64,000 nt of DNA. Origin: Spiroplasma tabanidicola. GTDB taxonomy: Bacteria > Bacillota_I > Bacilli_A > Mycoplasmatales > Mycoplasmataceae. Every line of letters starts with the position of its first letter. The first letter of the stretch is position 1. The notes under the pieces are model-generated. The model worked only from the letters and a program-made list of their open reading frames with translations, was not told the origin of the DNA and did no database searches. Position numbers and translations under genes: made by a program. Shown here piece after piece: positions 1-11,549 of this stretch. Location: positions 868,001 to 932,000 of the forward strand of contig NZ_CP046276.1 in assembly GCF_009730595.1 (NCBI RefSeq), written 5' to 3'.

Positions 1-246
1 GTTTTCAATTGAAGTATTAACAAACTCAAATCCAATAAGAACACCAATTGTTAATAATATTATTGATCATTGAACATAACTTAGTTTTACTCAAATCCCC
101 AAAGCAATACAAAGGATTATGGCAAATAAATATACAATTAGCGTGCTTTCTTCTTTGAAAGCAGTAATCATACCTCTAGCAGCATTACCAAATTTGTTTT
201 TTACCCTAGTACCAACTTTGGCTTTTTTCTTTACCTTATCTGCCAT
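1..246 (-). CDS. dgkA: DgkA-family undecaprenol/diacylglycerol kinase (3' end outside window)
   Basis: Small integral membrane lipid kinase. In Gram-positive relatives the family phosphorylates undecaprenol or diacylglycerol. The visible 82 residues have a basic cytosolic N-terminus, a conserved-type EES segment near residue 28, two hydrophobic helices (about 36-54 and 58-72) and the family signature FEFVNTSIEN, whose Glu residues bind metal. AGGAGG lies 7 nt before the ATG. It sits 19 nt downstream of ybeY, the usual ybeY-dgkA order of Firmicutes. The C-terminus runs off the window. The exact lipid substrate cannot be read from sequence; undecaprenol would fit the uppS gene nearby. Confidence 0.88.
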
Positions 247-265
247 TTGTAACCTCCTAAATTTA

Positions 266-739
266 TTATACTACTATGTCATACATAACATTTACTTCTT
301 TTAAAATACTTTCTGTTAGATTAAACATTATTTTTTCTTGCTTTTCATCAACTTCATGATCATATCCTAAAACATGCAATAGACCATGAACAAATAACCA
401 ACACATTTCATCATCAATTTTATGCTTATATTTAAGAGCTTTATTTTGTGCTTCGTTATAAGTTATAAAAATATCTCCTATTTCTTTAAAACCGATTTGA
501 TCATATATTCCACTCGGATCATCAATAGGGAAAGAAATTACATCACCGACATATTCTTTATTACGATATGTTTTATTTAGTAATATTGATTTTTCAGGTA
601 ATATGAAAAACACTGATAAAAGCAGCGTTTGATTAATATTTAAATGCATTTTTGTAATTTTAAGTAATGTTTCAAATATAGTTTCATATTTTGTTAGTTC
701 TATATTGTCATCTTCATAAATAAAGCTAATTTCGTCCAT
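266..739 (-). CDS. ybeY: Endoribonuclease YbeY, 16S rRNA maturation
   Basis: Zinc-dependent RNase involved in 16S rRNA 3' end maturation and 70S ribosome quality control, acting in the cytosol. The 157-residue protein is of normal family length and carries the diagnostic HGLLHVLGYDH motif with zinc ligands H118, H122 and H128 near the C-terminus. GGGA lies upstream of the ATG. It is followed by dgkA after 19 nt, a conserved pairing. No sign of degeneration. Confidence 0.95.
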   Translation of the reverse strand: MDEISFIYEDDNIELTKYETIFETLLKITKMHLNINQTLLLSVFFILPEKSILLNKTYRNKEYVGDVISFPIDDPSGIYDQIGFKEIGDIFITYNEAQNKALKYKHKIDDEMCWLFVHGLLHVLGYDHEVDEKQEKIMFNLTESILKEVNVMYDIVV

Positions 740-770
740 ATTATTCCCTATTTATAAAGATTATATCAAT

Positions 771-1151
771 TTATTTTATGTTAGATATCATATAATTCAA
801 TAAATTTATTTTAGGACCAATTATAAAAACTTTATTTTTTGAAACTTCTAATCCTTCTAAATCAATATTTTTAAGTTGTCATATTCCTTCTTCAAATCTT
901 AAAAAATCCTTAGAATATTTTTTGTAACCATTTTTATACTCTATTTTAATGGATTTTATGCTATTAACATCAAATTTTTCTTGTAAAAAAACATACACTT
1001 TTTTTTCGTACTTATCATCATCATTTAATTTATCTTGAATAATATAACTACCTGCATAAATAGTAGTTTTTTTAAACATTATCAAACAAAATAGTAAGAT
1101 AACGATTACAATAAAAGAATAAAAAATATAATTAATTATTTTTTTCATCAT
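771..1151 (-). CDS. Small single-pass membrane protein linked to the ABC exporter
   Basis: Unrecognised 126-residue protein, reading through one UGA Trp codon at 879-881. Two tandem ATG codons (MMKK) start it, and its first A overlaps the TAA of the upstream exporter gene (TAATG), so the two are translationally coupled. One hydrophobic helix covers about residues 6-26; the rest is hydrophilic and Lys/Asp-rich, probably outside the membrane. I see no double-glycine leader, so it is not an obvious exporter substrate. It may be a short accessory or membrane-fusion-like partner, or an immunity protein; this is inference from position only. Confidence 0.7.
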
Positions 1152-3172
1152 TACATCTCCATTCTTGTTTCGAAAAATTGTTGATAAACAGGATTGTGAT
1201 CAGTCATTATTATCAAACTATCATTTTTAAGTTTTAAAAAAGTATCTAATAAATAATATGCAGTTTGCCTATCTACATTACTTAAGGGCTCATCAATCAA
1301 ATATAAATCTTTATTAGTAAAAAAAGCAGATATAAAATTAATAATTTGTCTTTGCCCTTTACTTAAATTTGCACCATTATCAATTATTCTTTTGTTAATG
1401 TCAATATTATTATTTTGTAATATTTCAAATAAATGAAATTCTTTAAAAACGTTTAAGTCAATTTTGTTTTGGAATTGTTGAATATTTGATCAGACACTTC
1501 CTGTGAATAGAAAATCATATTGTCCGATATATAAAATTTTGTTTTTTAAAACTTTTTGATTTAGTTTTTTATATTCTATACCATTAAAAAATAACTCTCC
1601 TTCGTAATCTTCTATACTAGCTGACATAAGATGCATTAAACTAGTTTTACCACAACCACTTTTACCAAAAATAAAAGTATTATTATCAATTTTTCGATTG
1701 ATATCAAATAAAATTTTTGCTTCATTTTTGTACTTATAAATTTTTTTAAACTCAATAGATTTAATTTTATCTATTTCTAGTCCTTTAACTTTATCTTCTT
1801 CTTTCTCAAATAAAAAAACTATTTGCTGCATAGCGATTTTATTATCTTCTTTATTAATAATAAAGTTGAATAACATTGATGAGAAATTATATATATAACT
1901 TGATGTTGTAACATAAAATAATAATTGTGAGAAAGTTATTTGCTCTTTTAAAATTAAATTACCAGCAATATAAAATATCAACAGCGAGAAAAATTTTGAA
2001 ATAATATTTAAAATAAATCCGCTTACATTATTTATACTAAAAATTTGATAATCGTTTTTTAAGTTATTTTCATAAGACTCTAGAAATTTTTTTTCAAAAT
2101 GATTTTCTAATTTTTTAGTTTTTATTTCAAAATTAGCATCGATTATTTCTCTAAAGATACTTGAAAATTTTATCTCATCATTAAATGATTTAAGTTTTTT
2201 ATCTTTAACTCAAATAAAGAAAATAAAAGATATAAAAAGAGAAATAATATTTTCTGTAATTAAAATTAGCAAAATAGTTTTAGAAATTATACTAATCATA
2301 ATTAGCGACAATCCAAATAAAAGCAACTGAGTTGGCAAAGATAAAAATAAGTGCGATGATAATACAACTACTTTATTAACATAACTAACTTTTTTTATTC
2401 ATTCTTCTTTACTTATTGTTTGATATTTTTCTATATGCATTTTCAAAATTTTATTTATATAAATTGTAATTAATTTTTTTAAAATATTATTATTTATCAA
2501 AAAAATTATTTTAGTCATAAAGTAGTTTAGTATAAATTGTCCAATAAATAATAAACCAAAACCCAGAAAGGTAATGTTTTGGTTTTGCCTATCATCAATT
2601 AAAATTGTATTTGAATAAACTTTTAAAAAGCCGCTTGATAATATAATTATACAATTTAAAAATATTGATAATAAAAAATAGCAAGCTATTAAATTAATGT
2701 TTTCTACAAAAAGTTGAGCAACCGTTAAAAGAGAGTTACTTTTAAATTTAATATTACTAATTTTTTTAGCAACACCTAAATATCCTTCATAAACTTTATA
2801 AAAATCTTCTGCACTAATATGTCTTAAATCATTATCGTTTGGATCAGCAATCAAAAAACCATTGCGATATTTTTTATAGACAACTATAAAGTGGTCGCTC
2901 GTTTTTTTATTTTTTACTTTTACAACAATTGGATCAACAATTTTTATCTCTCTAAAACTATCTATATCACAACTATATGTTTTAAACTCTATTTTATAAT
3001 TAGCTAAAAGTGTTTCAATATTAAAAAAACTTAACTCTCCTTCAGGAATCACATTATCATATTTAATTTGTTCAATAGTTAAATTTTTCTTTTGTAAATA
3101 ATTTATAAGCATAGCACTAATTGCTATACCACAATCAGCATAACTTTTTTGTTTTATAAACTTGTATTCCAT
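1151..3172 (-). CDS. Peptidase C39-type ABC exporter (bacteriocin/peptide transporter)
   Basis: A 673-residue single-chain exporter of the PCAT type: N-terminal papain-like C39 protease, membrane domain, C-terminal ATPase. The protease has Q8, C14 (YADCG), H94 (SDHFIVV) and D110 (IADP), a complete catalytic set for cutting double-glycine leaders. Six hydrophobic segments follow (about 155-430). The ATPase has Walker A GKSGCGKT near 504, signature LSKGQRQ near 602 and Walker B LYLIDEP near 622. Several UGA Trp codons are read through. AGGTGA precedes the ATG. It ends in TAATG overlap with a small membrane protein. No leader-peptide substrate gene is visible in the window. In mollicutes the cargo of such exporters is unknown. 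Confidence 0.9.
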
Positions 3173-3200
3173 ATAATCACCTAATTATTAAATCGACATA

Positions 3201-3226
3201 AAAAAACATAAATTAACAAATTTATG
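3201..3226 (-). terminator. Intrinsic terminator of the nucleotidyltransferase-like gene
   Basis: Perfect 8-bp stem CATAAATT/AATTTATG with a 4-nt loop, followed on the minus strand by six T. It lies immediately after the stop at 3228 and separates this gene from the ABC exporter starting at 3172. Confidence 0.8.
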
Positions 3227-3227
3227 C

Positions 3228-4106
3228 TTATTTTTTTTGAATAGACATATTTAAATAATTTACAAGTACATCAATGTATGATTTATTATTTTTATTTTCT
3301 TCTATTGAGCTTAACATTTTTTTTGCTAGGTTTTCTAAGCTTGTCAAACCATCATTTGCATATAAAGATATTTTTCTAGTTGAGTAGTTTTCTTTTACAA
3401 AATCATTAAACTCACCATTTGCAATTTTTTCTAAAAATATTTTTACAGAAACTGATCTTTCCGTTTTTTCCATAACCTCATACTTTGATAAAATGAAATT
3501 TTCTATAATATCTCCACTAATATTTTCGATTCTTGAGCTGATTATAATTTTAGAAGCAATAATAAATAACTTCAAATTATTAATTGATGATTTATTTGCT
3601 ATTTTTTTTATTCTACTATTAAATTCTGGTTCTTCTTTTATATCAGTTTCGTTTATTAACGATAAGTGCCCATTATCATTTTTATACATTCTTGAAATTA
3701 CTTGTTTTCTATCTAATAAAAATGGAACAAATGAGATATTAAAATTATTCTCTATTTCTACATCTATTGATGATTTATTTTTATAAGTTTTTACATTATA
3801 TTTTCAAAAATATTCTCTTATAACATTTTCAAATCAATTAAAAATAAACAAATTATGTTCATCATCCTCTGGTTTAGAAACTTTTTTTAACAAAATTCAA
3901 ACATCAATATTTGTTGTTAAATCACTATCTAAACCATGAGCAAATGAACCTCTTATTAAATAAGGTTTTTTATTATGTCATTCTAAAAATAAATTATCTT
4001 TTTCTAAAACAAACTTATCTAATAACTTTATAATTTCCATAAAACGCTTTTGTCTTGAACTTTCATTCTTGTCAATAATTGTTTTTAATACTTTAAGATT
4101 ATCCAT
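3228..4106 (-). CDS. Nucleotidyltransferase-fold protein (CD-NTase/OAS-like), probably catalytically dead
   Basis: A 292-residue protein with the layout of DncV/OAS-type nucleotidyltransferases: a helical start, then G53-S54, an 11-residue spacer, and the position where D-x-D is expected, followed by a helical C-terminal half (about 145-260). The expected first Asp is Asn66 (N-I-D68). At the strand normally reading D-h-V-P the sequence is S125-F-V-P128. Two of three metal-binding acids are therefore absent, which suggests loss of nucleotide transfer. ATG 4106 is chosen because GGGGTG lies 6 nt upstream; an in-frame ATG at 4112 has no room for it. It starts 33 nt after rimP and ends in its own terminator. 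No CBASS effector is beside it. Alternative: a divergent MNT or tRNA-NTase-like fold. Confidence 0.6.
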
Positions 4107-4138
4107 ACTCATCACCCCATCAAAATATTAAACTTCTT

Positions 4139-4630
4139 TTAAAATTTAATAGCAAATCTAATAAAATTTATATCTTCATATCTTAATTTAACTTTTTTAG
4201 GCCTTCCTTTAATAAAAAAACTAAATACAAATTCATCCTTTTCTTTATCATATTGTTCTAAAGTTGCATCAAATTCATTAATATTTTCAAAACTTAAATT
4301 ACTTTTTATATGAAAATAATTATCTATATTTTTTATTAAAACTTCTTTTTGTTTAACTTGTCTTTCAGCACCAGCAGAAGAAACTTCCAAAATATAAGGA
4401 TCTTTCAAATCAATTTCATCATCTAATAATGTTGAAATTGCTTCATTTCCAGCAACTAAATTATCAAAATTCACAAATTTAGAGTTAGAATTAGAATTTT
4501 CAACTAATATTTGCAATACATTAGATTCATGTTCAAAAATCCAATTTAATTCATATAAATCTAAGTTATTTTTTTTTAATATTTCTAAAATTTCTTTTAA
4601 GTATTTTTTTTCTATTAATTCTTTTGACAT
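4139..4630 (-). CDS. rimP: Ribosome maturation factor RimP
   Basis: A 163-residue protein needed for 30S subunit maturation. The family hallmark YILEVSSAGAER (consensus LEVSSPGxxR) is present around residue 80-91, and the C-terminal half shows the small beta-rich domain expected. RBS GAGG precedes the ATG. In most Firmicutes and many mollicutes rimP is followed by nusA. Here it is followed by the nucleotidyltransferase-like gene, so the usual rimP-nusA-infB order is broken at this point. Confidence 0.93.
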   Translation of the reverse strand: MSKELIEKKYLKEILEILKKNNLDLYELNWIFEHESNVLQILVENSNSNSKFVNFDNLVAGNEAISTLLDDEIDLKDPYILEVSSAGAERQVKQKEVLIKNIDNYFHIKSNLSFENINEFDATLEQYDKEKDEFVFSFFIKGRPKKVKLRYEDINFIRFAIKF

Positions 4631-4678
4631 AATTACCTCGAATTCAATATAATTTTACAGCATTTACATATATAAATT

Positions 4679-4704
4679 AAAAAATCCTAAAAATAGGATT
4701 TTTT
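4679..4704 (-). terminator. Intrinsic terminator after polC
   Basis: Stem AAAAATCCTA/TAGGATTTTT with a 4-nt A loop (T on minus) and a T-run on the minus strand. It overlaps the polC stop codon at 4703-4705. The near-symmetric A/T flanks mean it could work in both directions, but only minus-strand genes adjoin it. Confidence 0.75.
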
Positions 4705-7700
4705 AAAAATCAAATGATAATTGTTCATCATCTTTCAAACTTTGCGTTATTTTTAAGTTTTCAAACATTTTTATATGAGTTTGAGTCACTTGTGTTCTTA
4801 ATTTTAAATCATTAACGCTTGTAATTTGTTTTTGTTTTCTTGCATTAACAATAGATTTTGCAACAGCTTCACCTAAAGAATCTAAAACATTAAAAGGCGG
4901 ATATAAAACTTTTTTATTATTTTCATTAATGATAACAAATTTTAAACTATCCGAAATATTAAAATCAATATTTTTTACGATAACTTTTCTTTGAAACATT
5001 TCAATAATAACTTCATATATTGAAATCATTGCCATTTCTTTTGCACTTAGTTTTTCTTTATTCGCATTTCTTTCTTTTAAATTTTCATATTTACTTCTAA
5101 CAACATTTTCTCCACCAACAACTGCTTCAATATCAAAAAAATCAGCTCTTGTCGTAAATCAAGTCGCATAATATTCTTCAGGATAATAAAGTTTAAACCA
5201 AGCTACACGATAAGCCATTAATACATATGCTGTTGCATGTGCTTTAGGAAACATATATTTTATTTTTAAACAACTGTCGATATATCATTCAGGGATATTC
5301 TTTTGTTTCAATATATCAATTCATTCTTTTTTAAGACCATTTCCTTTTCTTACACTTTCCATAATTGCAAAGCTAGTAGATGCATCAATGTTCTTATTAA
5401 TTAAATAAACCATAATATCGTCCCTACATCCAATAACAGTAGAAATGTTTGCAACCCCTTCTTTAATTAAGTTTTGTGCATTGCCAACATAAACATCAGT
5501 CCCATGACTTAATCCAGAAATTTGGACTAAGTCAGCAAAAGTTTTAGGTTGAGTTTCTTTCAACATACTTTTAACAAATTGAGTCCCAAACTCAGGCAAA
5601 CCTATCGCTCCAGTTGATTCGCCATATAAGTTTGCAGCAACTAAATTAAGATTTTCTAATGATGAGAATAATGAATAAACTTTTTTGTCATCAGTAGGAA
5701 TTGTTGTTGGATCAATTCCTGTTAAATCTTGTAACATTCTTAAAGCAGTTGGATCAACATGTCCTAAAATATCCATTTTCAATAAGTTATCATGAATTGA
5801 ATGAAAATCAAAATGAGTTGTTAATCAATCGCTTTTGTCATCATCTGCTGGATAGTTAACAGGTGTAAAGTCTTCTATTTCATATTCTTTTGGTAAAATT
5901 ATAATCCCTCCAGGGTGTTGTCCTGTAGTCCTTTTAACTCCAGTTGAAAGTTCTGCTAGTCTTTCGATTTCTGCTTTTGGTACATTTAACATATTTCTTT
6001 TTTCAAAATATCCTAAAGTATATCCGAATGCAGTTTTTGCAGCAACAGTTGATATAGTACCGGCTCTAAAAACATTGTTTTTTCCAAATATTTCTTTTGT
6101 GAAATTGTGAGCAATTGGTTGATAATCTCCTGAAAAATTCAAATCTACATCAGGGACTTTGTCTCCGTCAAATCCTAAAAAAGTTTCAAAAGGAATATCA
6201 TGTCCATCTCCTGTTAATTTATTATTACAATTTGGACAATTTAATTCTGGCAAATCAAATCCACATTTATATTCTTCTGGTGTATCAAAGTCTGAGTAGC
6301 AACATTTAGTACATCGATAATGAGCTTTTAGCGGATTTACTTCAGTTATATTTGCAACAGTTGCTACAAATGAAGAACCAACCGAACCTCGACTTCCAAC
6401 TAAATAGCCATCATCTCTTGATTTTTTAACTAATAAATGACTTATTCAATAAACAACAGCAAAACCGTGCTTTATAATTGAATGTAATTCTTTTTCTAAT
6501 CGTTCTTTTACAATTTTTGGTAAGTTTTCTCCATATAAACTTTTTGCATTTTTATAACATTCTTCAGTTAAAAGTTTATCTGCATTTTCAATTTTTGGTG
6601 GATAAGATCCTGATTTAATAGGTTTAACATCTAAATCACATTGATCTGCAATCTTGTTTGTATTTTTAATTACTATTTCACGAATTAATTCACTGTCTTC
6701 CAATCATCTAAACTCTTCTAACATTTCATTAGTCGTTCTTAAATGTTGATCGGGGTTGTTTTTAACTCTTTGTTTAAAATCATAAAGTGGATGGTATTTA
6801 CCTCCAAGTCCTTTTGTGTTTATATAAATATCTCTAATGATTTTATTTTCTAGATCAATATAATGAGCATCACTCGTTGCAACAATTATTTTATTTTCTT
6901 CTTTTGCAACTTCTATTATTTTTTTAATTAAAATTTTTAATCTATTATCATCAATATCTCCAGTTTGAATAAGTTTAGTATAAACACTTAATGGTTGAAT
7001 TTCAATATAATCAAGTTCTTTGATAGTTTTTCGCAACATATTAAATGTCCCTGTTCTTGCATTTTCAAAAACTTCTCCATTTATACATCCACTTCCAATT
7101 AAAATATTATTTTTCTTTTTGAATTCTAAAAGTTCTGAACGAAAAACTTTAGGACTTCCTAAAAAACTTTTTGTATGAGATAAAGAAATTAATTTGTATA
7201 AATCTTTTAACCCTTGTTGATTTTTTGCTAAAACGTTTATGTGATAACCTCAACTACGATATGAGTTTTCATTTTGATATTTATCTTTTTTAAATTTATT
7301 TAAATCAATATCATAATCAATACTGTATGTTTTTTTTGCTTTACTTCACATATGTTCAAAAACATTTGTTAAAACTTCTGCATCATAATCACCACGGTGA
7401 GCAATTCTTTCATCGTACAGGATTCCATATTCTTTTGCAACCGTTCCTAAACGATGATTTTTTAAATCTGGATTTAACAATCTTGCAAAAGTTAAAGTAT
7501 CAATTACAGTATTTTTTAATTCACCATATCCAAATCTATTTGCAAAAACTTGTAAAAAGTTAAAGTCAAAGTTTGCATTATGAGCAATTAAAATTCCATC
7601 TTGAATAATATTGATTATATTTTTAAACTCTATTTCAATAGAGTTTTTATCTTCTAACATTTCATTAGTTATATGAGTAAGTTCAGTTGTAAAACTTGAG

Positions 7701-9133
7701 ATTGGTTTTGTTGGTTTAATTAAAATATCATATTTTTTTGAAGTACCTTTTGCATAATCATAAACATAAGCTCCAAACTCAATAATTTCATCATACTCTG
7801 GAGATAATCCAGTTGTTTCTAAGTCAAAAACCACAAACTTAGCTTCTCTAAGTTTTTGATTTTTTGGGTTTTTCACCACTCAATAATCATCATCAATTAC
7901 TACAAGTTCGCTTCCATAAATCAGCTTCAATTTTTCTTCATCTTTTACATTTTTATTAGCTTCATTTATTGCATAAAAAGCATCAGGAAAACATTGCACA
8001 TTTAAATGATCTGTAATAGCGATTGCATTTCATCCTCATTGCTTAGCAGTTTTTATGTAATCTCCAACATGACTTACACCATCCATAACACTCATTTTTG
8101 TGTGGGTGTGTAACTCAACTCTTTTTTCGATAGCATTATCTTTTCTTACAATATTTTTTGATTCAATTTTTTTAAAATTATCTATATAAAAAATTAATTC
8201 ACGATCATAAGTTGAATAATTATAATTTCCATTTATAGCTATTCAATCACCTTTACTAATAATTTCTTTTTCTAACCCACTTAATTCATCTTTATTCTCT
8301 TCTGTGATCTCATCTAATAAAGTTGCGTTATTATTTTTTGCAAAATATGTACATGTAACAGAGCTGGTTTTATCACTAATTGTTAAACTATAAATTGTTC
8401 TATTAGCTCTGCTCAATCTTGAAGATTTTGTAATTACTTCACCATGAATAGTAACATTTTTTGCATTTTCTTCTAAATCAATTAATTTTTCATATGTTGG
8501 ATTATCTAACAAAGTTTTTTTATTTACAAACTTTGGTCTTGTACTACTTTTTGTTTCTTTTTTTACTTCATCATTATTAAAAACTGTTTTACTAGCTTGT
8601 TGATACATTTGTTGAACTTCTTCTAAAACCTTTTGATTATCTTCTTGTTTAATTTCTATTTCTAAATCAATATTTGAAAAACCATATTTACATAATTTAT
8701 TTTTATAATATTCTTTATGATCCAAAAGTAAAACTTTTTGAGTTTCATTTTCTGCAAAAAATTTAACCAAACGGTATTTTGAAAAATATTTAACAGTACT
8801 AGGACTAATAGTTTTTATAACACCATCTTTAGTATGTGCTTTTGCATCTTTAATATATTTAATATGTTTTCATATTAAATCATCATTATAATCTTGATTT
8901 TCTACAATTAAATTTAGTTTACAAGGCATATAAACATTTTTTACTAATTCATTTTCTAATTTATATAGAACATTTATTGGTAAAAAATCTTTCAACGAAA
9001 CAAAAAGTCTTGTTGTTTTTGTACTATTTGAAAATTCTGCCTTAAGTATTTTTGCATCTTCGAAAAAAATCATCTCTTTTTTTTCAAAAAAGATGTTTAG
9101 TTGTTCTAATAATTCTTTAAGATCTTTATGCAT
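4703..9133 (-). CDS. polC: DNA polymerase III alpha subunit, PolC type
   Basis: Replicative polymerase with built-in 3'-5' proofreading, 1476 residues, normal for Gram-positive PolC. In order: N-terminal domain (1-150), OB fold (about 200-330), PHP domain split by the DEDD exonuclease ([17 protein letters not shown] near 430), zinc module with CPNC and further Cys pairs (about 940-975), and the polymerase active site [12 protein letters not shown] near 995, whose two Asp bind catalytic metal. Many UGA Trp codons are read through in one frame. GAGAGG lies before ATG 9133. It is the last gene of the pepP-uppS-cdsA-dxr-rseP-polC run and has its own terminator. Confidence 0.97.
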
Positions 9134-9151
9134 AAATACCTCTCATATAAG

Positions 9152-10411
9152 TTATCGGAATAAATCCATTAATGTAACACCAATAAATAGCGCTAGCATT
9201 AAAACTGCTCCTGTAGAATAAACTCAAATTTTATATTTTTTTGATAAATCTTTTCTCATTATCATTTCGATTAATAATTCTACAGTTTTATATCCATCAA
9301 GCGGTGGAATTATAAGCATATTTAAAACAAACAAGTTAGCACTTAGCATTGCAATATAAGTGAAAAATGTTCTTGGAGTTCCCATCATATTTGCAGTTTG
9401 TGTCGCAATTCCAACTGGTCCTGCTAAGTTTTTGAATCCTTTTGTAAAAATTGATCCAAAGCTTTTTAAAATACTAAATGATTGTTTAAAAGTTTCTTCT
9501 CATCCAGCTAAATATGCTTTTCCTCCACTTGAATAATATCTAGTTGGAGCCATTATACCAACTGCAAGTTGAGTTTTACTATACATTTCAGTTGTTGAAT
9601 AATCTGTAGTTTTGATTTGTTGATATCCATTAAGTGCAAAACCTGTATATTTGTCAACTTTTTTGTAAGAAAACATAATGTGTAAGTCTTCTTTATTATC
9701 TAAATCATTTTCATTTTTTAGTTTAGTTAAATTATCAATAAAGTTATAAACAATAGTTGAGTAATTTGCAGCTTTTAATGAATCTGCTTCATTAATTTTT
9801 GGACAATTTAAATCAGGATTACTATCATCAATATTATTAAATAAGACTTCTTCTTTATCTTCTTGTTTATTGATTAATTTTCATCCTCAAATAGCATAAG
9901 ATTGATCAATTACAATTGTTTCATCGTTTAAATCTTTTCTTTCTTTATCAGTAATTAATTTTTCAGCAACAGCATCAGTTTGAAATTTTTGCCCAAAATA
10001 AGACATATCATCGGTTTTTGCTTTTGTTACTGCAAAAATAGTTGTAAAGATAAAAATGGCAATAAATAAATTCATTAAAGGACCAAAAATTAAAAATAAT
10101 AATTTTTTTCATCGTTTAATGTAATCCATTTGTCTTTCTTTAGGAACTTCGACATCTTCTCGATACGATGGAGGATCAACTTTGTCTGAAGCAATTGAAC
10201 AAAACCCACCAAGCGGAAATGCTCTAATTGTGACTCAAGTTTCTTTTCCTTTAATAGTTAAAATTCTTGGTCCAAAACCAATTGCAAATTCATATACATA
10301 AGCACCACTAAGTTTTGCTACCAAGCAATGTCCAAGTTCATGCAAAGTTATTAAAACCAAAACAGAAATAATACCAATTGCAAAACCTAATAAAAACATT
10401 CCTGTTGACAT
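9152..10411 (-). CDS. rseP: Site-2 intramembrane metalloprotease, RseP family
   Basis: Zinc protease cutting membrane-embedded substrates; 419 residues. H24-E-L-G-H28 lies in the first transmembrane helix, the zinc-binding catalytic motif, and a second conserved motif PLDGYK lies in a helix near the C-terminus. A basic loop and a second helix (MNLFIAIFIFTTIF near 113-125) follow. The central part (about 130-290) would be the extracytosolic PDZ-like region. The start ATG abuts the dxr stop (TAAATG). In Firmicutes this gene follows dxr and cleaves anti-sigma factors or signal peptide remnants. No anti-sigma target is seen here, so leftover signal peptides are a plausible substrate. Confidence 0.93.
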
Positions 10412-11545
10412 TTATTTATCTCCCTTTATTAAACTAATAGTTAGTTCTCTTACTTTTTTATCAAAAGCACATATATCATTATAATTATTGTAATTTATTT
10501 TTTGAGTTGTGTGAAATATTTTGCTAACAATTTCTGTAATTTGATAAAATTCAATTTCATTATTTAAAAAAGCTTCAACACACACTTCGTTTGCAGCATT
10601 CATACAAATTGCTTTTGAGTTATATTCATCTAAACATCCTAATGCCATTTTTATTGGAATGAAGCGATTTTGATCAATTTCTTTTAATTGCAAGTTTAAA
10701 GTTTCTTTAAAATTCAAATTTTTTTGATTTGTAAATTCTACTCTATCAGGATAATTAAAAAAATAATTAATAACTTGTTTCATATCAGGTACTGATAATT
10801 GTGCTTTTATTGATCCATCTTTAAATTCAACCATCGAGTGAATAATAGAATTTGGGTGAACAAGTGTTATGATATTTTTGGTTTTAAACAAGTGATATGC
10901 TTCTAATATCTCAAATGCTTTATTAAACATAGTTGCACTATCTATTGTAATTTTAGAACCCATATTTCAATTTGGGTGATTTAATGCATCTTTTAAATTA
11001 ACATTTTTTATTTCTTCTAATGTTAAATTTCTAAATGGTCCACCAGATGCAGTTAAATATATATTATTTATTTGATTATCAACTTCTAAACACTGAAAAA
11101 TTGCACAATGTTCTGAATCAACTGGATAAATTTTTGCTTTCACAAATTTTTGTTGTAATTCTTGAATTAAGTTACCTGCAACAACAAAACTTTCTTTATT
11201 TGCATTTAATAAAATTTTTTCTTTTTTAATTGCTTCTAATGTAATTTTTAAACCAAAAAAACCAGATAAAGCATTAACAATAATATGTGCATCATTATAA
11301 ATTAGTTCTTCAATGTTATTTGAAACGAAATTGATTTTAGTAAATTTATTTTTTAAGTTTTCTATTGATACAGAAGAATAAACAGTTTTTATATCTTTAA
11401 ATTCCTCTAAAATAGTTTCTAAATCATTTATTCTTTTACCAACACTAATCGCAATTAACTTAAATTTGTTTTTGTTTGTTTTTAGTATTTCAAGAGTTTG
11501 TTTTCCTATGTTTCCTGAAGCGCCAAATAAAACTACATTTTTCAT
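10412..11545 (-). CDS. dxr: 1-deoxy-D-xylulose 5-phosphate reductoisomerase
   Basis: Second enzyme of the MEP isoprenoid pathway, NADPH-dependent; 377 residues. Motifs: GASGNIGKQTLE nucleotide-binding start (residues 8-19), LLNANKES, YPVDSEHCAIFQ with metal and substrate ligands, and HPNWNMGSKITIDSATM. The Trp in that last motif is encoded by UGA at 10964-10966, a clean demonstration of code 4. It sits between cdsA and rseP, the conserved uppS-cdsA-dxr-rseP order. Presence in a wall-less cell implies a continued need for isoprenoid precursors, at least for undecaprenyl phosphate or tRNA modification. Confidence 0.97.
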
Positions 11546-11549
11546 TTAT

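Noticed and set aside
3228-4106. Complete CBASS defence system
   Set aside because: The nucleotidyltransferase-like protein lacks catalytic acids and no effector or ancillary gene is adjacent.
4703-9133. Many short separate minus-strand frames between 4703 and 9133
   Set aside because: They are one polC gene interrupted only by UGA codons, which encode Trp in this organism. The same applies to ileS, the opp genes, cdsA, pdp, ftsA and others.
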